Assembly (NCBI RefSeq): GCF_029962835.1
Contig: NC_080586.1
Span: 67,891,501-67,955,500 of the forward strand
Direction: 5' to 3'
Source: Magnolia sinica
Lineage: Eukaryota > Streptophyta > Magnoliopsida > Magnoliales > Magnoliaceae
DNA length: 64,000 nt
Position numbers and translations under genes: made by a program. The notes under the pieces were generated by a model. It was not told where the DNA came from. It ran no database searches and saw only the letters and a list, made by a program, of their open reading frames with translations. Positions 21,801 to 31,837 of the stretch are shown in pieces. Each line of letters begins with the position of its first letter. Within the stretch, counting starts at the first letter, position 1.

Positions 21801-24800
21801 AAGGAACCAGTACTCATTACCCCCCTTTAAACAAATAGGCCATCGTTTGGAAATTGTGGAAACCCCATTCAGCATTCAGTAGAATGGAGTCTTGTCAAAA
21901 TGGCTTGAAATGGTAGTTGTGCTCAATACATCAAGTGGTTGAACCAAGCACAACAGCCATTTCGGCCAATGGCCACTCCACTCAATGCAGATGTAGTAAC
22001 TTTGAAATGAACCCTAAAGAACTAAGAACGCAAATTAACTTGAACTTCCAACTTAACTCATGGGGCCACTAATTCCAGATACTAACTTTTGAGTTCATGC
22101 TTTGAGGTCCAGAGCCATCAGGGAAAAAGAAAAAGAAACAGCTTAGCAATAGCCTTAATTTACCGACCATGTTGCAAAATTATGCCTCTCAGAGACCAGA
22201 GTATGCTTCGCTTCTCAGAGTATGGTTCAAATATTGTCCAGTGGGACCGGGAATAGTCACTGGAGACATGGGACAGAAACAATCAAAATGGAACAGGTGA
22301 GTTGTACCAAATTCACTCTCCAGGCGATTTGCACTCCCATACTGCTATTTGAAACCATGCTCTAGACAGGTGATTGTCTTGGGCACTTGTGGATTTAAAA
22401 ATCTAGGACCTCTTTTCTGCAGCTTTGTTGATTGTTGCTTCATTTGGTTCTTGACTTTTAATGTCCTGGTTATCCAATGTTCTTATGCCAATCTGGATGG
22501 TTAGTTTGGAAGGCCTTTGTATTGCATTATATGCTAAAGTTTGTGCTTCTTTTAGTGCGTCCTATTTTCTTTTCTTGTTGTATTACGATCTTCCATTAAG
22601 GTTCTCATTGACAGTCAACCCCCCAATAGCATCATGGGTGTATAGCTACATCACATAGCATATTTAAAAGACTGATAGCCCGTAGCATGTAGTGCATGCT
22701 TACATAGCGTATTTAAAAGACTGATAGCCAATAGCGTGTAGTGTATGCTACGTGCGACTTAAGTTATTTTCACAAGCCACTTAGCACGGAGGCTACGCTA
22801 TGTTACATAGGATAAGCTATTTAAAATACTGATAGTTCTTAAACTTGGTGCTTATCTACTTGATTTGATGAGATTTCAGGCTGATTCACCAGGAAACACC
22901 CATGAGATTGATTATGGTCCAAAATTGGCAAAACTTATAGAGGCGGCTCATTAACTGAGCCAAATCAATGCAACTCTGGTGAAGGAATGCCAAATCGGTT
23001 ACGTATCGGCCGATACGGCCGATACGTAACGGTAACGGTACGCACCGTTACCCGATTCGGGGCCGTATCGGCCGATACCAATTTTTGTACCCGTATCGGC
23101 CGATACGGGCCCGATACGGGCGTAACGGCCGATACGGGCGTAACGGTCACCCGTAACGGTCAGCGCCGTAACGGTCGAAAAACGGCCATTTTTTTTTGCA
23201 TTTTAAAGTCCATTTTTGATGTTTTTTTGAAACTTCTTGCTTCCAAACTCCTTCTCACTCCTTCTACTGCTAATTTCGACCAACCTTGGCTGGATATTTG
23301 AGTAAAAAACACATTATATTGGCGGATTTTGTTGAATCAAAGCTTGGTGGGCCATTTTTCATAAATTTATCAAAAATAGGTATTTATACTTTTTTTAATA
23401 TGTTTTGCTGTTTTAATTATCTCATATGATGTGTTAATCATAGTAGAACATGTTAATATCCATTTTACAGATTTGGGGTGCCATTTAATATTTTTTTAAT
23501 ATTTTTTTCTATGTACGCATGAATTGTGCCCCCTTTTTTTACAATTCAAAAAATCAATTTTTAATTATTGTTTTGCTGTTTTAATCACTCCATATGATGT
23601 GTTAATCATAGTAGAACATGTTAATGTGCATTTTACAGATTTGGGGTCCCATTTTATATTTTTTAAATATTTTTTTCTATTTACGCATGAATTTTGCCCC
23701 TTTTTTTAAAATTCGAAAAATCAATTTTTAATGATTGTTTTGCTGTTTTAATCACTCCATATGATGTGTTAATCATAGTAGAACATGTTAATGTGCATTT
23801 TACAGATTTGGGGTCCCATTTTATATTTTTTAAATATTTTTTCTATTTACGCATGAATTTTGCCCCTTTTTTTTAAAATTCAAAAAATCAATTTTTAATG
23901 ATTGTTTTGCTGTTTTAATCACTCCATATGATGTGTTAATCATAGTAGAACATGTTAATGTGCATTTTACAGATTTGGGGTCCCATTTTATATTTTTAAA
24001 ATATTTTTTTCTATTTACGCATGAATTTTGCCCCTTTTTTTAAAATTCGAAAAATCAATTTTTAATGATTGTTTTGCTGTTTTAATCACTCCATATGATG
24101 TGTTAATCATAGTAGAACATGTTAATGTGCATTTTACAGATTTGGGGTCCCATTTTATATTTTTAAAATATTTTTTTCTATTTACGCATGAATTTTGCCC
24201 CTTCTTTTTAAAATTCGAAAAATCAATTTTTAATGGTTGTATTACTGTTTTAATCATGCCATATGATGTGTTAATCATGGTAGAATATGTTAATGTGCAT
24301 TTTACAGATTTGGGGTGTCATTTTATAATTTTTTTCTATTTTCGAATTAGTGACTTTATGTTTTTATTTGCTTATATTGGACAGGTTTTGCCTTGGAGCT
24401 TCTTAGGGTTTAGTTAGAATATAAAATCATCTTTATTAACATAGGTCATACAGATACACTCATAATCAAATCTAATAATCTATTGTCTACATACGCATAA
24501 ACACATGACAGGATCTGGCCAACAACAAGTAAGTGATGATATTGGATGGCAACATTGTGAGAGGGTTGGTGGTACTAGGCACCAAATGAAGTGCAAGTAT
24601 TGTGATAGACTAGTGACTGGTGGAATTACCCGTCTCAAACAACATTTGGCACATCGAAAGGGTCAAGTTGCGCCATGTAGTAGAGTACCGAAAGAGATAA
24701 TGCTTTTAATGCAAGCTAGTCTAGATGAGTCGAAGGGTAAACGTGCTGCTGTACAAAAGAAGAAAGATGATATTTTGGATGCAGCTCGACAGGAAGTGTT

Positions 24801-27800
24801 TGGTCCTGAATATATGGGCATTCGTGATGAAGATATTATTGATTCTGACGAAGATTCAGATCGAGAACTTACTATAGCTAGGAGAGAGAGCTTGCGTCTA
24901 GCTCGTGAAGAGGAAGAACGTCGCCGCATGTTTGGCACGCATGGGTCAGTGCGTGATACAGGGGGGGGGGAGTGGGAGTGGGAGTGGGAGTGCAACTGGA
25001 AGTGCAACTGCTTCTGCAGGTGGGGGTGGGAGTGGGGGGGTAGGTTTGGTGGGTTACGACGTATGTTTGGGAGCCGACGACAGACATCTTCACATGATGC
25101 CCCTATACGTTTGGATGAAGAAGTAAATGAGCCTAGAAGACCCTCTATTGATCCAATCCTATTTAGGAAAGAATCAACTAAACAAAAGAAGATAAAACAA
25201 ATGTGGAGTAGAACTTAGTTGAGAAATTAGGTAGAGCGACAAAGTTATTTATACATGCCAACATACCTCTTAACGCAGCCAATCTCCATATTGGCAGGTG
25301 GTAATTGATGCGGCAGCGGTGAAGGAATAAAAGCTCCCACGGCTAAGGAGATTAGGGAAAATGGACAGATGAGAGTATGCGGATGTGAAAGCATACGTGG
25401 CTACCTTTAAACCCGTATGGCAAGCGGCAGAGGATGCACAATCATGTGTGATGGTTGGACTGCCCAACCTTTTGTGTTCTTTATATTGGATCTTGCCACT
25501 TAGGAACTATATACCACAAGTCAATTAATGCCTCGAGGAAACAAAAAATTCTACTTATATTAATGGACTAATGGATAAAGTTGTAGATGAGATTGGAGAG
25601 GAGAATATAGTGCAGATTGTGACAGATAATGAAGCAACATATAAGCTTGCAGGACATATGTGATGGATAAGAGAAAACATCTTTTTTTGTCACCATGTGT
25701 TGCCCATTGTATTGATCTTATATTGGAAGATATTGGGAAGAAGAAGAATGTTAAGGAAATGATCGAAAGGGCAAGGGAAGTGACGACGTTTATTTACAAC
25801 CATAATCAAGTAGTTGCAATAATGAGAAAGTTTACGAAAGGACGAGAATTGTTGAGGCCTGCGGCGACTAGATTCGCAACAAACTTTATAGCATTAGAGA
25901 GTTTATTCCAGCATAGAGAAGAGTTGAGTGAGATGTTCGCTTCCCAAGAATGGCTCAACAGAAAACATATGAAGAAGACATCAGGGACACCGGTCGAAGT
26001 TGCGAACATCATACGGGACAACAAATATTGGAAGAAGGTCAAGGCGATCATAAAAGTGATGGACCCACTAATGAGGGTACTCCGTCTTGTTGAATCCGAT
26101 GAAGCACCTACCATGGGCTTCATATATGATGCCATGGATAAGGTAAAGCTTGCAATTCAACGTGATTGTAGAAGTTGGCAGACTTATTGGAAGACGATCG
26201 ACAAGAGATGGACAAACCAACTCCATCACGATCTTCATGCAGCAGGTTACTACCTAAATCCTAGGTATAGATATGCCCAATCATTTGTTGCGGATGATGA
26301 AGTTCGTGTCGGGCTAAAAAATGTGATAAAGAGATTAGAGCCTGACTTAGATATGCAAATAAAGGCATTAAATGAATTAGATACATTTGGAAATCGCCTT
26401 GGTAGCTTTGGAGATGCTCTTGCACAGCATGCGGTATTTAGATTGCAACCGGCCGAATGGTGGATTAATTTCGGAGAGAGTACGAAGGCTCTCCAAAAAA
26501 TTGCAGTAAAAGTTTTGAGCCAGACAACATCTTCCTCTAGCTGTGAAAGGAATTGGAGTTGTTTTGTGCTCATTCATTCAAAGAATAGGAATAGATTGCA
26601 GACTAGAACATTAGATAGACTTGTCTTCATGCACTACAATATAAAACTAAGAATGCGACGACATCATAGGAGCATTACAACTGCTGATGACGGAGACTAC
26701 TGTCCAATAAACTTGGATAATATTTATGATGAGGATGACCCACTTCTACCTTGGTTGGAAACAAGGGAAAAACAAATTGAAGAGGATAGTGAAGAATTGG
26801 AAATTGATGACCCAGAAATACGCAGAGCGCAACAAGAGAGTCGTGCAGATGTGTTGGACCCAGTAAGAGGGGCAGCGTTTATGCCACGTACAGATACGGC
26901 TCAAGATCAACAAAAGAGTACGAGCAGTGGTAGCGTGACCGTGTCGGATGAAGACGATGACCCCCGCCCGGTGGCGGCACTTCGGTGTTGCTCGATGCCC
27001 TATCTGCCGTCTACAGATCATGATGTCGATGAACATGACGAGGTGGTACACGAGGTCGGACTTATGAGTGTACCGAGTCACGATACGGCCAACGGGAGGT
27101 GGGTACATCTAGTGGTACACCGGGTCCGAGAGGTACTGAACATCAGCAGGCTCATGGTCTTGGTTATTATGATGGATATTATTATGGTGAATTGAATTAT
27201 GATGGTTATACTGAGCCTGTTCCATCACATTCATGTTGGAGTAGCCCTCCTGATCAATATCCATATGATTATAGATATCCAGATCCAAATCCAAGTTACT
27301 CATCACAGCAGACGCACTCTCAATCTCAAGATTCTCAACAGCCTGAGTATGGGCACCAGTATGGCTATTCGACGGGCACTGGTAGATATCCTTATTCCGG
27401 GTCAGAGTCGTTGCCTAGTCAGGATCAGTCATCCTCTAGTTTCGTTGATCTAGTATTTCCTTCTGGCACTGGATATTATGGATATGTAGCACCTACACCT
27501 ATCGGACAGCCTCAGCCTGATGGTGACGATGACGATGATGTGGAGGTCGAGCAACCACAAAAAAGCAGATTTTCATTTTGGTGGTGACTTGTGATTGTGA
27601 CTTGTGAGTATATATTTGTGTTAAGGTAAGTATTTGTTGCAGCAGACAGCTCACAACAGTATTATTACAAGAAGCCATGCACACACTTGACACTGCCGAA
27701 CTTGTATTTAAAATAGCTCACGACAACCAATCAAGTAATCCTTAATCAAGTTGCGGGGGAGTATCGTACACTACTAATTATTTTTTTTAATATTCTTGAC

Positions 27801-30800
27801 TTGAGGATGGATGACAGGTCATAGACAGGAATTACACTATCACAGTCACGTGCATGGTGCACCACACTGCACAGGACCACAGGTATGTTCGAGAAATTCC
27901 TCAAAAATAATTGCAAACACCTGATGTAAGATATTTTCATTTTACATTCATTCTAATATATCTATCATTGATAGTAGATAGTTAGAAAATTAAATATATG
28001 ATCAAATTCAGGTTATCTGGTTCATAAATTCATCAGACAGTCCGATACAACTTCTCACCAAAGAGTGGACCGTTACACCACCATAAACATGTTCCAAATT
28101 ATAAATGAATGCATATTTGGAATGCTTAGAATATTCTGGATTTAATCCATATTTTTTCATATTTTTTTGGCAAAAAAAAAAATTTGCGCCGTTACGGGCC
28201 GTTACGCCCCCGTATCACCGTTACGCCCCCGTATCCGTATCGGTTTTGGAGGACACCGTTACGCCAACCGATACCGATACGGGATACCTTGCTAGTGGTG
28301 ACTCAAGATGAGCCACTTCTGTTGGTCAATTGCTTCTTCTTTTTTTCCTTAAAAAAAAAATAAAATTATTTATTAAAGTGAACGTTAAAAGATGCCAGTG
28401 AGTTTCAAATTCATGACCTTAGCTAAGGAAAGTAAGGTTTATGGCTAGCGCACCATGGACCATGCATTTGTATATTTCAAACGTTTTAGATATTTTACTG
28501 AAACATAACTATTTTAAATATGGGTTTTGCTAACATCCCCGAAGCTTTTAAATGGCACATGGGGTGATCCATCGTTAATCTGAACTATTCATTCATTCAG
28601 ACAATTAGGAATACGTCATGGTGCAACAAATCACACCAATTGGATGATCCTAATTGTCCGATCAATATCATGGAAAACGGACAGCCAAGATTGAGTCATG
28701 AAACAAAATAGCTCCAATCATCATCTTGAAACATCTATTAGATAGATCTCGTGCTATATTGCTTATGATTCCCAGGTAGTACTTTGGTTTGATGATTCTA
28801 ATCATGTGATCTATGGCTCGTAATCAACTGTTGGTTGGAACAAATTGGTTCCATTCAAAGGGCTTGGATCATTCGATCAGTATGATTTTTGCACCATTGG
28901 CTGCTCCCACTGTTTCTATTGAATGAACTGTCTGGATTGATTATTGAATGTCCCATAGGTCATTCAAAAGGTTTGTGGACGATGCTAATGTCCCCATAAA
29001 GGTGAGAAGTTAGCAAAACCCTTTAAATATTTATTACTAGTATAAATATTGTTAATCTAATTATAAAAAAACATGAGTCCAGTCAAATAAAGACTTGGTT
29101 GAGTCTTCAAGTCAACCCAACCTTGCTCCACATCCAGTTGAGTTTTTGGGTTATTGAAACTATGATTGTGAAGGGGAAATGGATAGCATGATTTATGGGA
29201 CAGAATGTTGGGCAGTCAAGGAACATGTTCATAGGATGAGCTTAGGAGTAGGATAGAATTAGAAACAAATGCATTCGAGGGAACTTAGGAGTAGCACCAA
29301 TAGGTTGTACTTTGGTTTGATGATTCTAACCATGTGATCTATGGCTCGTAAACAGCAGTCGGTTGGAACAAATTCATTCCATTCAAAGGGTTAGGATCAT
29401 TCGATCGGTGTGATTTTTGCACCATTGGTTTCTCCCACTGGTTCTATTGAATGAACTGTCTGGATTGATGATTGAATGTCCCATGGGTCATTTAAAAGGT
29501 ATATGGACGATGCTGATGTCCCCATAAACGTGAGAAGTTGGCAAAACCCTTTAAATATTTATTACTAGTATAAATATTGTTATTCTAATTATAAAAAAAC
29601 GAGTCCAGTCGAATAAAGACTTGGTTGAGTCTTCAACTCAACCCAACCTTACCGCACATCCAGTGGAGTTTTTGGGTTATTGAAACTATGATTGTGAAGG
29701 GGAAATGGATAGCATGATTTATGGGATAGAATGTTGGGCAGTCAAGGAACATGTTCATAGGATGAGCTTAGGAGTAGGATAGAATTAGAAATGAATGCAT
29801 TCGAGGGTACTTAGGAGTAGCACCAGTAGGTAATGAGATGAGGGAAAGTAGACTTAGATGGTTTGCCATGTATAATAGATACTAAGAACTATGCCGATTA
29901 TAGGGTGAGTTGGTTCAAGTTGAAGGCTCTAAAAGGGCAAGAGGAAGGCCTAAAAAAGGATGGGTGGATGTTGGTAGTCTTGAGGATCTAAGGTTTAATT
30001 GAGGGATATGGTCCATGATAGCACGGAATGGCGGGACATGTTGTTGACCCCAGTTAATTGGGATAAGGCTTAGATGATGATGATGATGAAATTGTGATGC
30101 TGAAACCAATGTTTTAAATATCGACAATATCGGCCGATATATCCCACAATATCTTGTATCTCACCTGTCCGATATGAAATGCACAGGTAGTGCCACTATA
30201 TCCCACATATTTAATCCGGTGAGCATTTTAAATTTTCGATCCTTTTTTTTTGTTGTTGAAATTTATGATAAATCAGTGTCAAATGGTGTTACAAATCCAT
30301 TGGTTCTTCACGTTCTCCATTGTTTTTTTTTTTTTTTTTTTTTTTGAAATTTTCTTTCAACCAGCTGTCAATTGAGACTAACTTCGAAGTATTTAAGAGT
30401 ATTTGATGAAATGTTCATCACATACACTTGAATTTTGAAATTTGAGTGTAGGTAATCAGATTTGGAAAAATTCAAAATTTTATCAATCTCTCCTAAATTG
30501 TTTGCAATGTTGCACTCCAAACATGAAATCAAGCGTGTATGAGGGCCGATCTACTTGTTTGTCAAGTCCTTGTCAATTTTTGGAAAATAAAAATAATTTT
30601 TAATAAAAATTATTAAAAAAATATTTTTTTTTCTCGAAAATTTCCTTCAACCAGCTGTCAATTGAGACTAATTTCGAAGTATTTTTGAGTGTTTGATGAA
30701 ATGGTCATCACAGACACTCCAAATTTTATGCATTCGATTCGAATATAGTTACATTAGTTCAGTCCGATAGTGCATAGCTTAGGACCCTATACAAAGGAAA

Positions 30801-31837
30801 CCTATTATGTGCGCTTCTTTTTTGAGATGTTATGATTTAAAAGTGCATATTAATGTATTTTTTTAACAATCCCTAAAGTTTCATTGAAAATTCAACCATT
30901 TCCCCAATGTTTCTCCATGTTTCCGAAAAAGTACGATATATGATCGATATATCACATGTGGTAACTGTAACTGATACTATCTATATCCCAAGGATGCGAT
31001 ACATAATGCAATACCAATATTTCAAACACGGGCTGAGACCTTATTTATAGCCATCCTAATCGAGTGATTCAAGTCATGTTGTTAACGTCCATTAAAACTT
31101 AAAATCATCTGTATACAATTTATGAACCATTTCACTAGTTGTTCCCATGATTACCAGAATACAGTATTAAAATGCCCTTGATGTGGCCTTGCCATGCTAT
31201 CGTTTTGCTGTTTTTGGGGTTGCCTCATTGACTTGGATCTGCCCTTTTGATAGAATCTCCATGACACTCATTCTGCTACACTTTTTGAAGCATGATCTTG
31301 TCAAGGTGCAACCCAGCGTCATGTTAGATTTAGTTTCTTGTGCCTTCTTCCTGTTTTTCTTCCAAGTTGATTTGTTGAACTGCTATACAAGAATTGTGAA
31401 ATATAGGATGTAAGATTCATATCTACTGGATGCATTAACTTTCGGGGGCTTGCTGTTCTTCTGCACCTTTGTTGTGTTTGTTTTGCTTAATATGAGATGG
31501 ATGTCTAAAATTGTAGGTGGATGCTGTGGTCTACCTGGTGGATGCGTTTGACAAGGAGAGGTTTGCTGAGTCAAAGAAAGAGCTGGATGCCCTCCTCTCG
31601 GATGACTCACTAGCGAACGTCCCATTCCTCATACTAGGGAACAAGATCGACATCCCATATGCAGCCTCTGAAGAGGAGCTCCGTTACCATCTGGGCCTGA
31701 GCAACTTCACCACCGGGAAGGGCAAGGTTAGCCTGACCGATTCGAATGTCCGGCCCCTCGAGGTCTTCATGTGCAGCATCGTCCGTAAGATGGGATATGG
31801 TGACGGCTTCAAGTGGCTGTCTCAGTACATCAAGTAG
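13827..31837 (+). CDS. SAR1: SAR1 COPII small GTPase, three coding exons
   Basis: Joined exons 13827-13955, 14528-14659 and 31517-31837 encode 193 residues, the usual plant SAR1 length. SAR1 is the ARF-family GTPase that starts COPII coat assembly at ER exit sites: GTP loading inserts its N-terminal helix in the membrane and recruits Sec23/24. Visible parts are the amphipathic N-terminus ([15 protein letters not shown]), P-loop GLDNAGKT (27-34), switch [10 protein letters not shown] (50-58), DLGGH with Asp70 and catalytic His74, NKID with Asn129, and the C-terminal SIVRKMGYG...WLSQYIK. Both introns are phase 0 with GT/AG ends. No stop, frameshift or lost key residue is seen, so the gene looks functional. 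Intron 2 is about 16.9 kb and full of transposons. The start is supported by the conserved MF(L/M)xDWFYG beginning. Confidence 0.96.
13956..14527 (+). other. SAR1 intron 1 (572 bp)
   Basis: The intron is T-rich, as plant introns usually are, and runs from GTCTCT to TTTTTAG. No element is seen in it. Confidence 0.93.
14528..14659 (+). CDS. SAR1: SAR1 coding exon 2
   Basis: Forty-four codons (residues 44-87) carry switch I and the [16 protein letters not shown] switch II segment. The exon is bounded by TTTTTAG and GTTGGT. Confidence 0.95.
14662..18826. other. Proximal part of SAR1 intron 2 without recognisable elements
   Basis: I see T-rich intronic DNA, a degenerate GTAT microsatellite near 15073-15096 and an A-run near 16457-16477. 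No coding similarity was recognised in either strand. Confidence 0.5.
18827..18896. repeat. (TG)n(AG)n compound microsatellite
   Basis: A TG run is followed directly by a GA run. Open frames across it are low-complexity artefacts. Confidence 0.95.
18897..20732. other. Unassigned intronic DNA, possibly old LTR sequence
   Basis: There are no coding motifs. A TATAAATACCCC stretch near 19668 and an A/C-rich pattern suggest a decayed LTR, but I could not match two ends or a target duplication. Confidence 0.3.
20733..21010. repeat. Two diverged tandem copies of an about 148-bp unit
   Basis: The segment starting GCCCAGCTACTAGGTCCTC at about 20732 recurs as GCCCAGCTTTTAAATCCTC at about 20882. Both continue through TTCTATGC..CA and ATTATGAAATGA.CAT to ATGAGCATCATA. 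Copies differ at many positions, so the duplication is old. Confidence 0.8.
21144..21357 (+). repeat. TRIM 5' LTR
   Basis: A 214-bp direct repeat bounded by TG and CA. It is clearly alignable to the second copy. Confidence 0.85.
21362..21373 (+). promoter_or_regulatory. TRIM primer binding site (tRNA-Met type)
   Basis: TGGTATTAGAGC differs from the common plant site TGGTATCAGAGC by one C-to-T change. Confidence 0.85.
21415..21634 (+). repeat. TRIM 3' LTR
   Basis: A 220-bp second direct repeat, followed by AAACCCC and then a short AT microsatellite (about 21651-21672). Confidence 0.85.
21673..22649. other. Intronic DNA without recognisable features
   Basis: I see no coding similarity, repeats or termini in this stretch. 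Confidence 0.45.
22650..22835. repeat. Short degenerate tandem and inverted repeats
   Basis: The motif ACATAGC.TATTTAAAAGACTGATAGCC occurs near 22660 and 22713 and again diverged near 22815, with inverted CTACGC/GCGTAG pieces. It may be the end of an old DNA transposon. Confidence 0.5.
22990..23175. repeat. Left subterminal repeat array of the hAT element
   Basis: It is dense in CCGTAACGG, CCGATACGG and GTATCGGCC motifs on both strands, in a strongly CpG-rich patch within A/T-rich intron. Confidence 0.9.
23395..24350. repeat. Tandem array of about 167-bp units inside the hAT element
   Basis: The landmark CATATGATG occurs at 23423, 23591, 23758, 23925, 24092 and 24260, giving spacings of 168, 167, 167, 167 and 168 bp. 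Middle units are nearly identical, and the outer ones are more diverged, as in arrays that grow by unequal exchange. Short open frames here are by-products of the repeat. Confidence 0.95.
24505..25218 (+). pseudogene. hAT transposase N-terminal part: BED zinc finger
   Basis: The ATG opens a 237-residue frame. A BED-type finger occupies about residues 9-55 (CKYC, then a His pair around QHLAHR), the usual DNA-binding N-terminus of Ac-like transposases. After residue 150 a G-run at about 24960 leads into an EWEWEWE stretch. In the neighbouring frame the same DNA reads as a [11 protein letters not shown]-type Gly/Ser linker, the composition expected here, so two compensating indels probably bracket 24960-25050. 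The frame returns to a plausible [10 protein letters not shown] segment and stops at 25218. Confidence 0.85.
25219..25662 (+). pseudogene. hAT transposase catalytic N-half, heavily disrupted
   Basis: Pieces in several frames match the transposase core: [11 protein letters not shown], then TIMCDGWT (near 25430-25462) with the first catalytic Asp, [12 protein letters not shown], and [18 protein letters not shown] (near 25610-25660) with the second Asp. Stops and single-base deletions interrupt them. One deletion near 25660 shifts the frame into the next open stretch. Confidence 0.75.
25663..27195 (+). pseudogene. hAT transposase C-half with dimerisation domain
   Basis: This open stretch of about 510 codons starts [19 protein letters not shown], the conserved Cys/His segment following the second catalytic Asp. 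The hAT C-terminal dimerisation domain lies near 26450-26650 ([24 protein letters not shown] then [10 protein letters not shown]). The ATG is not a real start: coding similarity continues upstream in another frame. After about 26990 the frame drifts away from the expected acidic tail, and the genuine C-terminus resumes in another frame at 27099. The orientation matches SAR1, so it could be transcribed within the pre-mRNA. Confidence 0.88.
27099..27587 (+). pseudogene. hAT transposase Tyr/Ser/Pro-rich tail
   Basis: An open frame of 162 codons is rich in Tyr, Gly, Ser, Pro and Gln and ends [20 protein letters not shown] before a TGA. It overlaps the previous stretch in a different frame, so a frameshift lies between 26990 and 27150. 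The low-complexity, acidic ending suggests a disordered tail. I know no function for it. Confidence 0.65.
28187..28291. repeat. Right subterminal repeat array of the hAT element
   Basis: Motifs CCGTTACG, CCCCGTATC and CCGATAC mirror the left array, ending GGGATACCTTG. Confidence 0.85.
28522..29021. mobile_element. Mutator-like MITE with perfect 9-bp target duplication
   Basis: Termini GGGTTTTGCTAAC are exact inverted repeats. Both sides are flanked by TTTAAATAT (28513-28521 and 29022-29030). It is 500 bp long and non-coding. A 9-bp duplication and G-start termini point to Mutator-like mobilisation. Its right half is included in the tandem duplication below. Confidence 0.92.
28779..29830. repeat. 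Tandem duplication of a 528-bp segment
   Basis: The segment at 28779-29306 is repeated at 29307-29830 with a few per cent differences. Each copy spans the right half of the MITE and a LINE fragment, so the duplication happened after both had arrived. Confidence 0.92.
29180..29306 (+). pseudogene. LINE reverse transcriptase C-terminal fragment, duplicated copy
   Basis: It encodes pieces such as [18 protein letters not shown] and [16 protein letters not shown], typical of the end of plant RTE-type LINE proteins, in shifted frames. It is the first copy of the tandem duplication. Confidence 0.75.
29700..30090 (+). mobile_element. RTE-type LINE 3' end
   Basis: This is the second copy of the same fragment, continuing to the natural end. 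Motifs are RESRLRWF, then [17 protein letters not shown], then [11 protein letters not shown] and NWDKA followed by TAG at 30071-30073 and a short (ATG)n tail to about 30090. The short trinucleotide tail in place of poly(A) is characteristic of RTE-clade LINEs. Only the last part of the element is present. Confidence 0.82.
30106..31032. mobile_element. Non-autonomous hAT-like element
   Basis: The left end (CAATGTTTTAAATATCGACAA) and right end (minus strand CCCGTGTTTGAAATATTGG) form imperfect inverted repeats. Subterminal CGATATATC-type motifs occur at both sides. An internal block of about 90 bp (TCAACCAGCTGTCAATTGAG...) occurs at 30357 and again at 30649. There is no coding capacity. The ends resemble the CGATACGG-rich ends of the larger hAT element but are not the same. 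Confidence 0.65.
31517..31837 (+). CDS. SAR1: SAR1 coding exon 3
   Basis: It encodes residues 88-193 and a TAG stop. It contains the NKID nucleotide-specificity motif and the [10 protein letters not shown]-terminal segment. The acceptor is TTGTAG. Confidence 0.96.
   Translation: MDAVVYLVDAFDKERFAESKKELDALLSDDSLANVPFLILGNKIDIPYAASEEELRYHLGLSNFTTGKGKVSLTDSNVRPLEVFMCSIVRKMGYGDGFKWLSQYIK

Larger units (their letters stand above)
22981..28291 (+). mobile_element. Decayed hAT (Ac-like) DNA transposon, about 5.3 kb
   Basis: The left end AAGGAATGCCAAATCGGT and the right end (AAGGTATCCCGTATCGGT on the minus strand) form imperfect inverted termini. Each continues into an array of CGTAACGG and CGATACGG motifs (22998-23175 and 28187-28282). 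Such subterminal arrays bind hAT transposases. Between them lie a tandem-repeat block and a broken transposase gene in plus orientation. The flanking octamers share only the end TGGT, so the target duplication is decayed or misplaced. It sits within SAR1 intron 2. Confidence 0.85.
14660..31516 (+). other. SAR1 intron 2, about 16.9 kb, transposon-filled
   Basis: The intron joins two phase-0 exons whose protein is continuous across it (…YYAK then VDAVVYLVD…). It starts GTTGGT and ends TTGTAG. It carries a TRIM, a decayed hAT transposon in the gene's orientation, a MITE, LINE fragments and a hAT-like non-autonomous element, each listed separately. Plant genes seldom have introns this long outside large, repeat-rich genomes. 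Confidence 0.93.

Noticed and set aside
23423-24270. Regular 167-bp repeats as a possible CRISPR array
   Set aside because: The whole unit is repeated with no unique spacers, and the context is a plant intron.
24663-25093. Minus-strand frames opposite the BED finger region
   Set aside because: They are shadows of the transposase coding strand.
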